Shown: piece after piece, positions 16,481 through 25,361 of the stretch
Layout of the letters: each line of letters starts with the position of its first letter
How positions within the stretch are numbered: position 1 is the stretch's first letter
Assembly (NCBI GenBank): GCA_036642795.1
Contig: JAVXTH010000013.1
Span: 1 to 39,396, forward strand
Reading direction: 5' to 3'
Length of the DNA stretch: 39,396 nt
Source: JAVXTH01 sp036642795
GTDB lineage: Bacteria > Bacillota_I > Bacilli_A > Erysipelotrichales > Erysipelotrichaceae
The notes under the pieces: model-generated
The model's input: only the letters and a program-made list of their open reading frames with translations
The model's database searches: none
What the model was told of the DNA's origin: nothing
Program-made: the position numbers and the translations under genes

Positions 16481-18165
16481 TACTTATAACTTAAATCTAA
16501 ATTGTTGAATTTTGATACAATAACCGTTTTTTCTTTACTCTTATCAAATTGAATTGAAACAGTTTGACCTATTTTAGTAACTGGTAATTCATCACTTGTA
16601 TTGATTGGAACAATAAATAATTTATCACTGCCTTCAATCGTAATATAGTAATTAGAATTGCCATCAATAATGGCCGTATCAATGTTGCTTACAACACCCT
16701 TTACTTCCACCGGTTTGTATTCTTCATCGTTTACTTTGCTGCCAGCTTGTTGAAGACGTTTGATGTAACTCTCACGAGCTTTTTCAACCGTTTCACCAAT
16801 CCCAACAACGGAATAATTCTGTACGGATACAAAGGCATACTTCTTAACTAAACCTTCTTGGTCTTTTAAAGAAATAAAGTAAGTCGGTTGTTGAGAAATG
16901 TTTAACATAATTGGGAACGTCGCTTTATAACCTAAGTTCTGTACTTCACCTTCTGCCGATGACATGGCACTTGCCTCATCTGCTCCATTAATTTTAAAGA
17001 AATTAGCTTCTTTATTCTTTAAATTAATAAGCGCAAAACCGACAATTGAACGATCCGCACCAATACTAGTAACGCCGGTAAAGATATTAGCTTGACCATC
17101 AATGGTTACATAATTATAACCATCGGTATTCATCAACATATCTTTTTGTCCAAATAAAGTATTGATAAAACCATTTACATATTTGCCCCAATTTTCTAAT
17201 TGGTTAATCGCAAATTCAGCAGGTTGAACACGGTCAACCCATTTAGGTAAATCTTTTAAGCCATATTTCTTCATATCACCGCTTACTGGATCTAAAATAA
17301 TAACGCCAGTCGCATCGGGTGCATTAAAGAAACCAACTTCATTTTGATAGGTTGAGATAATCCAATAAGGTTTACCACTATCATCTACTTCAAATGAATA
17401 ATCAGTTATCATTTCAGTTGGATAAGCAAAACGTACATGACGAGCTAGATTTTGATTTAAATAACTACTTGGTGCATAACGCATTCCTTTATCTAATTCA
17501 ACTAATTCAACATCACTTGGATCAGTAACATTGATCTTTACATAGCCTGGAATACCTTTACCTTTATTTTGAAACCATTTAAACATATCACGATATTCTA
17601 AAGGAGATACACGATAAAGTCCATCTTTTATAGAAATAAGCGTATATTCATCGGATACTCGATATTGTGAACCAAGGGCTGTAACTTGTCCCATTTTTTT
17701 ATCACCTAATTGTTGTGATACTTCTTTATCAATGACTGGGACTTGATTCATTTCAATCGCTTTAAAATCCTTAGTGAAATCGGCTGCTTCATTAATGGTT
17801 AATTGATCACGATAAGAACCACTTTGAATAATACTGGAACCAAAAACTGACATTACAATCATAAAAATCACTAAGATTGCTGCTAATCCTCCCGTTATTT
17901 TCGCAAAAGCTGAAAATGAATGGGTAAAAACAAAATCCAAAAAAGTAAAAATAAGTAAAAATGCTACCATGTAAACAATTGAACCGGTATCATGTAAATT
18001 TAAAACGGGATGATTCATGTAATAAGTAACAGCAAGTAAAATCAAGGTAATAACAGCTGCTATTAAATGACCTTTGGATGCATTCATGGTAGGAAAACTA
18101 TTTCCTTGATTGAATGCTTCCTTTCCTTTTTCACCCATAAAGGATTCAAAATCAAAATGTCTCAT
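16480..18165 (-). CDS. Conserved membrane protein with large extracytoplasmic domain, function unknown
   Basis: I do not recognise a named family. This 561-aa protein has three N-terminal hydrophobic segments (about 33-50, 61-81, 88-112) and then about 450 mostly soluble residues. Loop charges suggest N-terminus inside and the large domain outside. The segment PYWIISTYQNEVGFF followed by a GVIILDPVSGDMKKY strand recalls PepSY-like domains, a weak resemblance only. The open frame starts at 18195 inside nrnA, but the ATG at 18165 has AAGGAG 7 nt upstream and lies 13 bp after the nrnA stop. In B. subtilis nrnA and dnaE also flank membrane protein genes (ytrI, ytrH), but sequence relation is not evident. 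Confidence 0.7.
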   Translation of the reverse strand: MRHFDFESFMGEKGKEAFNQGNSFPTMNASKGHLIAAVITLILLAVTYYMNHPVLNLHDTGSIVYMVAFLLIFTFLDFVFTHSFSAFAKITGGLAAILVIFMIVMSVFGSSIIQSGSYRDQLTINEAADFTKDFKAIEMNQVPVIDKEVSQQLGDKKMGQVTALGSQYRVSDEYTLISIKDGLYRVSPLEYRDMFKWFQNKGKGIPGYVKINVTDPSDVELVELDKGMRYAPSSYLNQNLARHVRFAYPTEMITDYSFEVDDSGKPYWIISTYQNEVGFFNAPDATGVIILDPVSGDMKKYGLKDLPKWVDRVQPAEFAINQLENWGKYVNGFINTLFGQKDMLMNTDGYNYVTIDGQANIFTGVTSIGADRSIVGFALINLKNKEANFFKINGADEASAMSSAEGEVQNLGYKATFPIMLNISQQPTYFISLKDQEGLVKKYAFVSVQNYSVVGIGETVEKARESYIKRLQQAGSKVNDEEYKPVEVKGVVSNIDTAIIDGNSNYYITIEGSDKLFIVPINTSDELPVTKIGQTVSIQFDKSKEKTVIVSKFNNLDLSYK

Positions 18166-18178
18166 ATCTTTACTCCTT

Positions 18179-19123
18179 CTATGCGATTCGCGCAACTAAC
18201 TCGGTTAAAAGACTTTCTATTTCTGGTGCATGTAGTGATTTTACACCACATGCTAACTTATGTCCACCACCATGATATTTATTAGCAATGGTATCAATTG
18301 GATAACGGGCAGAACGAAGAGAACCATTGAAGAGTATTTCTCCGTTTTCATCTTTACCATTTTCAACAAACAAAGCCCAGATTTCGAATTCTTTAACATT
18401 CGCAAAAGCATAAACTTTTTCTTTTGCTTCATTTAAAGTTAAATTAAAACTTTCATATTCTTTCTTTGTAACGATGCAATAAGCAATATGCTCACCTTTC
18501 ATTACCATATGGGAACGTAAATATGTTTCATAAACATATTCTTTTTTACTCTTTGTGAAGTTTTGTTTATTGATACTTGGAATATCAATGTCAAAATCCG
18601 CAAGATAAGCTGCTGCTCTTAAAGTATTTGAAGTGGTTGTCGCAATTGAGAATTGTAAGGTATCTGCAATTAAACCACTATATAAATAGGTTGCACATTG
18701 TTTGGATATCTTTTCATGATGATTAGCGAAAATCGTTGCTATAATTTCACAAGTAGCTCCCGCTGCTTCCTTTACAATTTGAATATTACCAAATTTTTCC
18801 ACTTGAATATGATGATCAATTTTCATCGTTTGGGTTGCTAATATCCATCGTTCATCGTCAATGCGCGCTGTATTTGCTGTATCTAAAATAATAGCTAACG
18901 ATGTTTTAATTGTTTCATCATCAATATGGTCAATGCTTGGATATTGACTCGCACAAGAGCCGATATCTTCGCCTAAGGCGTATACTTTTTTATCTGGATA
19001 TGTATCACATATCCAAGTTTTTAAACCAAATTGGCTCCCTAAAGCATCACTATCCGCACCGACATGGCGAAAGATTGTGATCACAGGTGCTTTTTCAATG
19101 GTTTTAAAAAACTTTTCTTCCAT
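18179..19123 (-). CDS. nrnA: DHH/DHHA1 phosphoesterase, NrnA-like (nanoRNase / pAp phosphatase)
   Basis: This 314-aa cytoplasmic phosphoesterase removes nucleotides from 2-5 nt RNAs, pAp or linear cyclic-dinucleotide products in NrnA relatives. Metal-binding motifs: FRHVGADSDALGS (18-30, H20, D24, D26), DTAN (81-84), the DHH triad D103-H104-H105 and the DHHA1 glycine-rich GGGHKLACG (285-293). There is no GGDEF or CBS domain, so it is NrnA rather than GdpP. It begins 2 bp after ackA with no good ribosome-binding site of its own, which implies coupling to ackA translation. Confidence 0.87.
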   Translation of the reverse strand: MEEKFFKTIEKAPVITIFRHVGADSDALGSQFGLKTWICDTYPDKKVYALGEDIGSCASQYPSIDHIDDETIKTSLAIILDTANTARIDDERWILATQTMKIDHHIQVEKFGNIQIVKEAAGATCEIIATIFANHHEKISKQCATYLYSGLIADTLQFSIATTTSNTLRAAAYLADFDIDIPSINKQNFTKSKKEYVYETYLRSHMVMKGEHIAYCIVTKKEYESFNLTLNEAKEKVYAFANVKEFEIWALFVENGKDENGEILFNGSLRSARYPIDTIANKYHGGGHKLACGVKSLHAPEIESLLTELVARIA

Positions 19124-19125
19124 AA

Positions 19126-20322
19126 TTAAAGATCCAAAAGATGATAAGTATCGCGAGCAATCATTAGTTCTTCATTGGTTGGAATTAACCATACTTGAAC
19201 TTTACTATCTTCATTCGATAATAAGATTTCTTTTCCACGACTCGTCTTATTTAGATCTTTATTTAATTGAACCCCAAGAACGGCAAGTTTATCACAGATT
19301 TTTTCTCGCATCATCGTATCATTTTCACCGATTCCACCAGTAAAGACAATCGCATCTAAGCCACCTAATTGAGTATAATAACCACCGACTGTGTTAATTA
19401 CACGATTAACATATAAATCATGCGTTAATAACGCTTGTTTGTTTCCTTCTTTAATAGCTGCTTCGATATCTCTACCATCACTTGAAATTTCACTAACGCC
19501 AAGCATACCACTTTGTTTGTTTAAAATATCATCAACTTCATCGATACTAGCACCTGTTTTACGCATGATGAATGGAATGATAGCAGGATCAATATCACCA
19601 CAGCGTGTGCCCATCATAATTCCGGCAAGTGGTGTGAAGCCCATCGATGTATTGATTGATTTACCACCATCAATTGCGGTAATACTAGCCCCATTACCTA
19701 AGTGACAAGTAATAATTTTAGTATCTTTGATATCTTTGTTCATCAATTCTGCACAACGTGATGAAACATATTGATGAGAAGTACCATGGAAACCATAACG
19801 ACGAATTTTATAATCACGGTAATAACTCATCGGAATGGGATAAATATAGCTTGATGGCTCCATTGTGGAATGAAAAGCAGTATCAAATACAAAAACATGT
19901 TTAATATTAGGTAAGTTTTTCTTAAAAGCACGGTAACCAACTAAGCCAGCTGGATTATGAAGTGGTGCTAAATCCGATAATGAAGCAAAAATTGACTCTA
20001 CTTCATCATCAACAATCGTTGAGGCTTTAAATGCTTCCCCACCATGAACTGCACGATGGCCAGCTCCTTTAATCTCCGCTAATGATTTCACAATTTGATG
20101 TTTTACTAAAGCTTCTAAAAGCATATTAACGGCTTTTTCATGATCCAAAATAGGACAAGTTGTCGTAACTTTTTCACCATTTACATGAATCGTAAATACC
20201 GCATTTTCACTACCAATTCGTTCTACTAAACCACTTGTTAATACTTTTTCATCGGGCATTTCAAACAATTGAAACTTTAAAGAAGAACTTCCTGCATTGA
20301 CTGCAATAATTTTATTACTCAT
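19126..20322 (-). CDS. ackA: Acetate kinase
   Basis: This 398-aa enzyme interconverts acetyl phosphate + ADP and acetate + ATP. Motifs: IIAVNAGSSSLKFQLF at the N-terminus, FVFDTAFHSTM with the catalytic aspartate, RYGFHGTSHQYVS, FTPLAGIMMGTRCGDIDP and FTGGIGEN. All are complete. The open frame runs to 20340, but MSNKIIAVNAG from the ATG at 20322 has GGAGG 5 nt upstream and gives an 8-bp overlap with ylxM. No phosphotransacetylase gene is nearby. Placement between ylxM and nrnA in an SMC/SRP operon is unusual. Confidence 0.96.
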   Translation of the reverse strand: MSNKIIAVNAGSSSLKFQLFEMPDEKVLTSGLVERIGSENAVFTIHVNGEKVTTTCPILDHEKAVNMLLEALVKHQIVKSLAEIKGAGHRAVHGGEAFKASTIVDDEVESIFASLSDLAPLHNPAGLVGYRAFKKNLPNIKHVFVFDTAFHSTMEPSSYIYPIPMSYYRDYKIRRYGFHGTSHQYVSSRCAELMNKDIKDTKIITCHLGNGASITAIDGGKSINTSMGFTPLAGIMMGTRCGDIDPAIIPFIMRKTGASIDEVDDILNKQSGMLGVSEISSDGRDIEAAIKEGNKQALLTHDLYVNRVINTVGGYYTQLGGLDAIVFTGGIGENDTMMREKICDKLAVLGVQLNKDLNKTSRGKEILLSNEDSKVQVWLIPTNEELMIARDTYHLLDL

Positions 20323-20653
20323 AATTTCCTCCACTTTCATCGATTTTTTCTAAATCGTTTAAATATTTTTCCGCATCTTCATGCTTTAAATCATGTAATT
20401 TTTGGTAAAGCGTATTTCTTTGTTTAAACTTTTTCACAAGTTGTAATCGTTCTTCATATTGAATCAACACTTTTTCACTACGTTTTAATAAATCTCCAAC
20501 CGCTGATCTTGATACGTTCATAATTTCACCAATTTCAGCTAATGAAAAATCTTCTTTATAGTAATAATTAAGCATTTCTTGTTGCTTCTTCGTTAATAAA
20601 ACATCATAGGCATCCAATAATTCATTTACATAAGTTACATCTTTCTCATTCAT
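20315..20653 (-). CDS. ylxM: YlxM/UPF0122 family SRP-associated DNA-binding-like protein
   Basis: This 112-aa protein of the UPF0122 family is a sigma-70 region 4-like helix-turn-helix protein that in Firmicutes modulates the signal recognition particle. LLTKKQQEMLNYYYKEDFS (19-37) leads into the HTH at about 36-58 (LAEIGEIMNVSRSAVGDLLKR). The C-terminal third is charged and helical. The ATG at 20653 overlaps the ftsY stop by 8 bp; the longer TTG start at 20662 is less likely. It is normally followed by ffh, which is absent here and replaced by ackA. Confidence 0.88.
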   Translation of the reverse strand: MNEKDVTYVNELLDAYDVLLTKKQQEMLNYYYKEDFSLAEIGEIMNVSRSAVGDLLKRSEKVLIQYEERLQLVKKFKQRNTLYQKLHDLKHEDAEKYLNDLEKIDESGGNYE

Positions 20654-21620
20654 GATCTTCAATTAAACCAGCACATAATCCATATAAATAAGCATCCAAA
20701 TCAAATGGTCTTAAATCATCTAATTTCTCACCTAAGCCAATGTATTTAACTGGTAATCCTAATAAATCATGAATTGCAAAGACGATGCCACCTTTTGCGG
20801 TTCCATCCATTTTCGTTAAAACAATCCCGGTTACTTTTGCCACATCAAGAAAGATTTGTGCTTGCGATATGCCATTTTGACCGGTTGTCGCATCAATGAC
20901 TAACCATACTTCATGAGGAGCACCAGGTATTTCACGTTCAACTACCCTTTTCATCTTATCTAATTCATTCATTAGATTCGTTTTATTCTGTAAACGTCCT
21001 GCGGTATCACCAATCAAATAATCAATCTTATTATTATTAGCATAACGACAAGCATCGACTAAGGTAGCACTAGGATCGCCACCTTCTTTTCCTTTAATAC
21101 AAGGAACATTAAGGCGTGTTGCCCATGTTGCTAATTGATCAATTGCACCAGCTCGAAAGGTATCTGCTGCAGCTAAGCATACGCTTTTACCTTCATCTAA
21201 CAAACTTTTTGTAAGTTTAGCGGTCGTGGTAGTCTTGCCACTTCCATTGACTCCAACCATTAAAATCAAAGTTGGACCATCTTGATTGGTATGGATAACT
21301 TGCGTTTCTTGGCTTCCATACATAGAAGACATTTGTTCAATTAAACACTCACTAATTTCTTGAAAGGTCGTTAACTTTTGATCCAAAGCTTCATTTTCTA
21401 CTTGATCAATAATTTTTTGAGCAGTTTTAATTCCAATATCAGCCTCTAATAATGCAATCATTAATGCTTCAAGAAAGTCTTCATCAATTCCGGTAAAATT
21501 TAATGCTAAGGAACGGATTTTTTGTGAAAAACTTTTTTTAGATTTATCCAAACCACTTAAGTAACAATCTTTATCACTTTTAGATGAAAATGTTTGTTTA
21601 AGTTTAGAGAAGATTCCCAT
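20646..21620 (-). CDS. ftsY: Signal recognition particle receptor FtsY
   Basis: This 324-aa SRP GTPase docks the Ffh-nascent chain complex at the membrane. The N domain (about 25-105) is followed by the G domain: GVNGSGKTTT (123-132), DTFRAGAIDQL (153-163), the DTAGRL G3 motif, TKMDGTAKGG as G4 and the closing GLGEKLDDLRPF. The acidic A domain of E. coli FtsY is absent; a short N-terminal helix MGIFSKLKQ probably gives membrane contact. Its ATG shares one base with the smc stop (TAATG), as in many Firmicutes. Confidence 0.96.
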   Translation of the reverse strand: MGIFSKLKQTFSSKSDKDCYLSGLDKSKKSFSQKIRSLALNFTGIDEDFLEALMIALLEADIGIKTAQKIIDQVENEALDQKLTTFQEISECLIEQMSSMYGSQETQVIHTNQDGPTLILMVGVNGSGKTTTTAKLTKSLLDEGKSVCLAAADTFRAGAIDQLATWATRLNVPCIKGKEGGDPSATLVDACRYANNNKIDYLIGDTAGRLQNKTNLMNELDKMKRVVEREIPGAPHEVWLVIDATTGQNGISQAQIFLDVAKVTGIVLTKMDGTAKGGIVFAIHDLLGLPVKYIGLGEKLDDLRPFDLDAYLYGLCAGLIEDHE

Positions 21621-24553
21621 TATGCCACCGCCTTTGTTTGATCAATAATACTGATAGCATCTTGAAGTTTAACCTTTAGTAATTGAGAGACTCCACTTTG
21701 TTGCATGGTAACGCCATATAAGGCATCACATTGAGCCATTGTTCCAGGTCGATGAGTTACAACAATAAATTGACTTTCGCCTCTAAATTGAGATATATAC
21801 TTAGCAAAGCGCTCTACATTCGCTTGATCGAGTGCTGCTTCAACTTCATCAAAGATACAAAGTGGAATGGTTCTTGCTTTTAAGATTGAAAATAATACAC
21901 AGATTGCGATTAATGATTTTTCACCACCAGAGAATAATCGAATGTTTTGTACATCTTTTCCGGGTGGCTGAACATCAATATCAATTCCTGTATTTAAGAT
22001 ATCACTAGGATCAACCATAACTAATTCTGCACGGCCACCTCCAAACAAAGCTCGAAACACATCATTTAATTCATGGTTGATGCGATCAAACATATCTTTA
22101 AACTGAGTAATCATCGCTCCATCCATTTCATCAATTGCTGATAATATCTTAGTTCTAGCTGCTTCTAAATCTTCCTTTTGTTTACTTAGAAATTCAAATC
22201 TTTCGCTGACTTCTTCATATTCTTTTGGCGCATCTAAATTAACATTACCAAGGGCAGCAATTTCATTTCTTAAGCTGCTTACTTGTTGTCTTGCTTCCTT
22301 TATATCAATATCTTGTTTTAACGTTTGCGCATGCTCAAATGTCATTTCATAAATAGAAGATAAACGATCTAAGGCATTTTCTAATTGCGTTTCACTCTTT
22401 ACTTGACTTAATTCAACTTCCCGTTCGCTAGTTTGAATTGCATTTAAATTACGTCTTGCATCACGAATTAAAACATCAAAACGTTCACTCTCCTGCCCAG
22501 CAGTAGTACGACGAGTACGTTTTTGTTTCATTAAGTTTTCACATTCATCTTTATCGCCATATGCTTGGGATAATTTTATGACAAAATCATCTTCCATACT
22601 AATATCATCGCTATCATCATTGGGAGCAATTTGTTCATAATCGATCTTTAATCGGTCAACTTTTACTAATTTCGCATCTACAATTGGTTTCAATTGAGCT
22701 GCATTGATTTGAAATTGAACTTTTTGTCCATTTAAAGTTTCTTTATCATTGTTCAATGTATTTTTTTTATTTTGTAATTCATCGGTAGCTAATTGTTGAT
22801 CATTAATTTTATTTAGAAGTTGATCTAAATCTTTACGAAGTGTAAGTGGCGAATAAGAATCACGGATTTTACCTCCGGACATACTACCACCACGATGAAC
22901 AATATCGCCTTCTAGTGTAACAATTTTATAATTGAATTTTAAAAGCTTCGCAAGTTCATTGGCATTAATTAAATTATCTGCTACTAAAACATTGCCTAGT
23001 AAAGAATCTCTTAATACATCATATTCACTATCATTATCAACAAATTGGCTGGCACAACCTAAATAACCAACACAGTTTTGTGCTAATATTTCATGATCTC
23101 TATTGATAAAACGACTTCTTAAAACATTCATTGGTAAAAAAGTTGCTTTACCAGATTGATTTTTCTTAAGATAAGTAATCGCGTGACGAGCTGCTTGCTC
23201 ATCTTGTGTAACTATATGATAAAGAGCTCCACCTAAAGCAGAAGTAATTGCTTCTTCATAATCATTATGAGGCATCAATAAAGCCGATATAACATCGATT
23301 ACACCATGTAAGTTATCTTTAGCTTCCATCACTGCTTTTACGCCACGTTGATGATTAAAAGGTTCTTTCATTAAGTTTTCTAATAGATCTTTACGATTTT
23401 TTAATTTATTTAGTACATCTTGTGCTTCCCTTAATTTTTGGTCACAGGTAGTACAAGCAACTTCTATATCATATAACTTCTGTGTACAAAGTGATAAATC
23501 GGTTTGAATATCAAGATAACGTTGATTACGATCATTATATTCATATTTTGCTTCATCTAACATTTTCTTTAATTCTTTTGCTTTTTCAAGATTTGTAGCA
23601 CTCTCTAAAGCATATTTACGTTTTTCATCCATTTCCGTTTTTCGTGCTTCAAAACGAGTAATTTCATTATTAATTGTCATCCATTTATCTTGTAATGTAA
23701 CAATTTCTTTATCTAAAGTTGACATTTCTCTTTTTAATTCTTGATTCTTTAAATCATGTACTTGAATGGTTGATTCATTCGTAACTTTCTTTGTATCTAA
23801 ATCAAAAGCTTGTTTCTTTAATTCTTTAATTTTAAGATTTAAAGTTTCAATTTCATCACAGATAACACTGACTTCAACTTTTTCTAAAAGTCCTTTCTTT
23901 TCAATATAAATCGAAGCTTTTTTAGCTTGTCTTTTTAATGGATTTACTTGCTTTTCTAATTCGATAATAATATCTTCTAAACGCATTAAATTATCTTGGG
24001 TACGATTTAATTTACTTAAGCTTTCCGTCTTACGTTTTTTATATTTCGCTACTCCAGCTGCTTCTTCAAACAAAGCACGGCGCTCTTCTGGTTTTGCATC
24101 CGCAAAAGATGAAATATTTCCTTGCGATATAATCGATAAAGAATCCTTACCTAGTCCTGAATCCATTACCATATTTTGAATATCTTTTAAACGACAAGGT
24201 GTTTTATTAATAAAGTATTCCCCTTCACCACTGGTACGATGAATACGACGAACTACTTCTACTTCTTCATAATCAATATTTAAAAAATGTTTGCTATTAT
24301 CAAAAACTAATTTAACTTCAGCCGTATTTACCGCTTTTCGTAGTTGAGATCCACTAAAAATAACATCACTCATACTATTACCACGAAGTGATTTAACGCT
24401 TTGTTCTCCTAGTACCCAACGAATGGCATCATTAATATTACTCTTACCACAACCATTGGGACCGACAATTCCAATTACATCAGAATCAAAGGTTATTATA
24501 ACTTTATCAGCAAATGACTTAAAACCTTGTAATTCAATTCGTTTAAGAAACAT
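21620..24553 (-). CDS. smc: Chromosome partition protein SMC
   Basis: This SMC ATPase compacts and segregates chromosomes with ScpA and ScpB. From the chosen start: Walker A GPNGCGKS (31-38), the first coiled-coil arm (about 165-400), hinge (about 409-560) with GDIVHRGGSMSGG, the second arm, the ABC signature LFSGGEKS (873-880) and Walker B CIFDEVEAALD (about 898-908). At 977 aa it is roughly 200 residues shorter than B. subtilis SMC; the loss lies in the coiled-coil arms while heads and hinge are complete. Mycoplasma SMCs are similarly short. MFLKRIELQGFKSF from the ATG at 24553 fits the family and has GGAAGGA 9 nt upstream; the ATG at 24571 lies before that site. Confidence 0.96.
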   Translation of the reverse strand: MFLKRIELQGFKSFADKVIITFDSDVIGIVGPNGCGKSNINDAIRWVLGEQSVKSLRGNSMSDVIFSGSQLRKAVNTAEVKLVFDNSKHFLNIDYEEVEVVRRIHRTSGEGEYFINKTPCRLKDIQNMVMDSGLGKDSLSIISQGNISSFADAKPEERRALFEEAAGVAKYKKRKTESLSKLNRTQDNLMRLEDIIIELEKQVNPLKRQAKKASIYIEKKGLLEKVEVSVICDEIETLNLKIKELKKQAFDLDTKKVTNESTIQVHDLKNQELKREMSTLDKEIVTLQDKWMTINNEITRFEARKTEMDEKRKYALESATNLEKAKELKKMLDEAKYEYNDRNQRYLDIQTDLSLCTQKLYDIEVACTTCDQKLREAQDVLNKLKNRKDLLENLMKEPFNHQRGVKAVMEAKDNLHGVIDVISALLMPHNDYEEAITSALGGALYHIVTQDEQAARHAITYLKKNQSGKATFLPMNVLRSRFINRDHEILAQNCVGYLGCASQFVDNDSEYDVLRDSLLGNVLVADNLINANELAKLLKFNYKIVTLEGDIVHRGGSMSGGKIRDSYSPLTLRKDLDQLLNKINDQQLATDELQNKKNTLNNDKETLNGQKVQFQINAAQLKPIVDAKLVKVDRLKIDYEQIAPNDDSDDISMEDDFVIKLSQAYGDKDECENLMKQKRTRRTTAGQESERFDVLIRDARRNLNAIQTSEREVELSQVKSETQLENALDRLSSIYEMTFEHAQTLKQDIDIKEARQQVSSLRNEIAALGNVNLDAPKEYEEVSERFEFLSKQKEDLEAARTKILSAIDEMDGAMITQFKDMFDRINHELNDVFRALFGGGRAELVMVDPSDILNTGIDIDVQPPGKDVQNIRLFSGGEKSLIAICVLFSILKARTIPLCIFDEVEAALDQANVERFAKYISQFRGESQFIVVTHRPGTMAQCDALYGVTMQQSGVSQLLKVKLQDAISIIDQTKAVA

Positions 24554-24597
24554 AGACAAACATCCTTCCATTTTTTAATGTTATTACACACCTTATT

Positions 24598-24626
24598 ATT
24601 ATAACATAAAAGATTTGGTATTTAAA
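24598..24626 (-). promoter_or_regulatory. Putative promoter of the smc operon
   Basis: On the minus strand TTTAAA (24626-24621), 17-nt spacer and TGTTATAAT, an extended -10 with a perfect TATAAT (24603-24598). The predicted start near 24591 gives a leader of about 38 nt. It overlaps the trhA promoter face to face. Confidence 0.65.
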
Positions 24627-24643
24627 AGCAATTGTGATAGAAT
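24615..24643 (+). promoter_or_regulatory. Putative promoter of trhA
   Basis: TTGGTA (24615-24620), 17-nt spacer and TGATAGAAT, an extended -10 (TAGAAT at 24638-24643). The smc -35 hexamer lies inside this spacer, so only one polymerase can bind at a time. Confidence 0.6.
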
Positions 24644-24666
24644 AAGGACTATTAGGAAGTGATTTT

Positions 24667-25320
24667 ATGCGAGAAAATGGTCTTAGAAATATATATGAAG
24701 TCTCACCTAGTGAAGAAGCAGCAAATGCCATCACCCATGTCGTTATGTCACTAGCATGTTTGGTTGCGATTGCACCATCTGCAATCAGTGCCTATTTAAA
24801 AGGTGGTCCATTACAAGCAGCAGCCGTAACCGTCTTTATTCTTTGCTTATTCGCCATGTTTACAGGGTCGGCGTTTTATCATTTGATGCCGTTTCATACA
24901 ACTTATAAATTCGTTTCACGTTTGTTTGATCACATTTTCATTTATTTTGCGATTGCTGGGACTTATACACCAATTGCTTTATGTTTAATCAAAGGTTGGC
25001 AAGGTACATTGATCTTTATCATTCAATGGAGCATGGTAATCATTGGAATCTTTTATAAATTATTTTCAAAGAAAAGTATTCCTTGGTTATCCGTCGGTAT
25101 TTATTTGGTTATGGGTTGGTCCGCTATCATGTTTATGCCTATCTTATTACAACGTGCTTCGACAATCTTTTTATCCTTGATTGTATTAGGTGGTGTTTTA
25201 TACTCGATTGGAGTTTATTTTTATTCCCAAAAGAAGAAAAAATACTTCCATTCAATTTGGCACATCTGCATTAACTTAGCGAGCATTGCACATTTCATTG
25301 CGATTATCTTCTATATGTAA
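24667..25320 (+). CDS. trhA: Hemolysin III / TrhA family (PAQR) membrane protein
   Basis: This 217-aa seven-helix membrane protein belongs to the PAQR/hemolysin III superfamily (YqfA/TrhA). The predicted metal site is complete: GSAFYH (S68, H72), LFDH (D88) and the C-terminal HSIWH with H195 and H199, followed by H209. Family members include proteins that affect membrane energetics and lipid homeostasis; hemolysis is reported for some only, so the name should not be taken as virulence. AGGA lies 9 nt before the ATG. It stands alone on the plus strand with its own promoter and a bidirectional terminator. In B. subtilis rnc precedes smc; that position is taken by this divergent gene. Confidence 0.88.
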   Translation: MRENGLRNIYEVSPSEEAANAITHVVMSLACLVAIAPSAISAYLKGGPLQAAAVTVFILCLFAMFTGSAFYHLMPFHTTYKFVSRLFDHIFIYFAIAGTYTPIALCLIKGWQGTLIFIIQWSMVIIGIFYKLFSKKSIPWLSVGIYLVMGWSAIMFMPILLQRASTIFLSLIVLGGVLYSIGVYFYSQKKKKYFHSIWHICINLASIAHFIAIIFYM

Positions 25321-25326
25321 TAACAA

Positions 25327-25355
25327 AGAAAAATGGACTTTCGTCCATTTTTTTT
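25327..25355. terminator. Bidirectional intrinsic terminator between trhA and rseP
   Basis: AAAATGGAC (25330-25338), loop TTTC, GTCCATTTT (25343-25351), with T-runs in both directions. It serves trhA on the plus strand and the long rpsB-to-rseP block on the minus strand. Confidence 0.88.
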
Positions 25356-25361
25356 ATCTCA

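Noticed and set aside
24667..25320. The hemolysin III gene as a virulence factor.
   Set aside because: The PAQR/TrhA family is widespread in harmless bacteria, and the name is historical. Nothing around it suggests toxin function.
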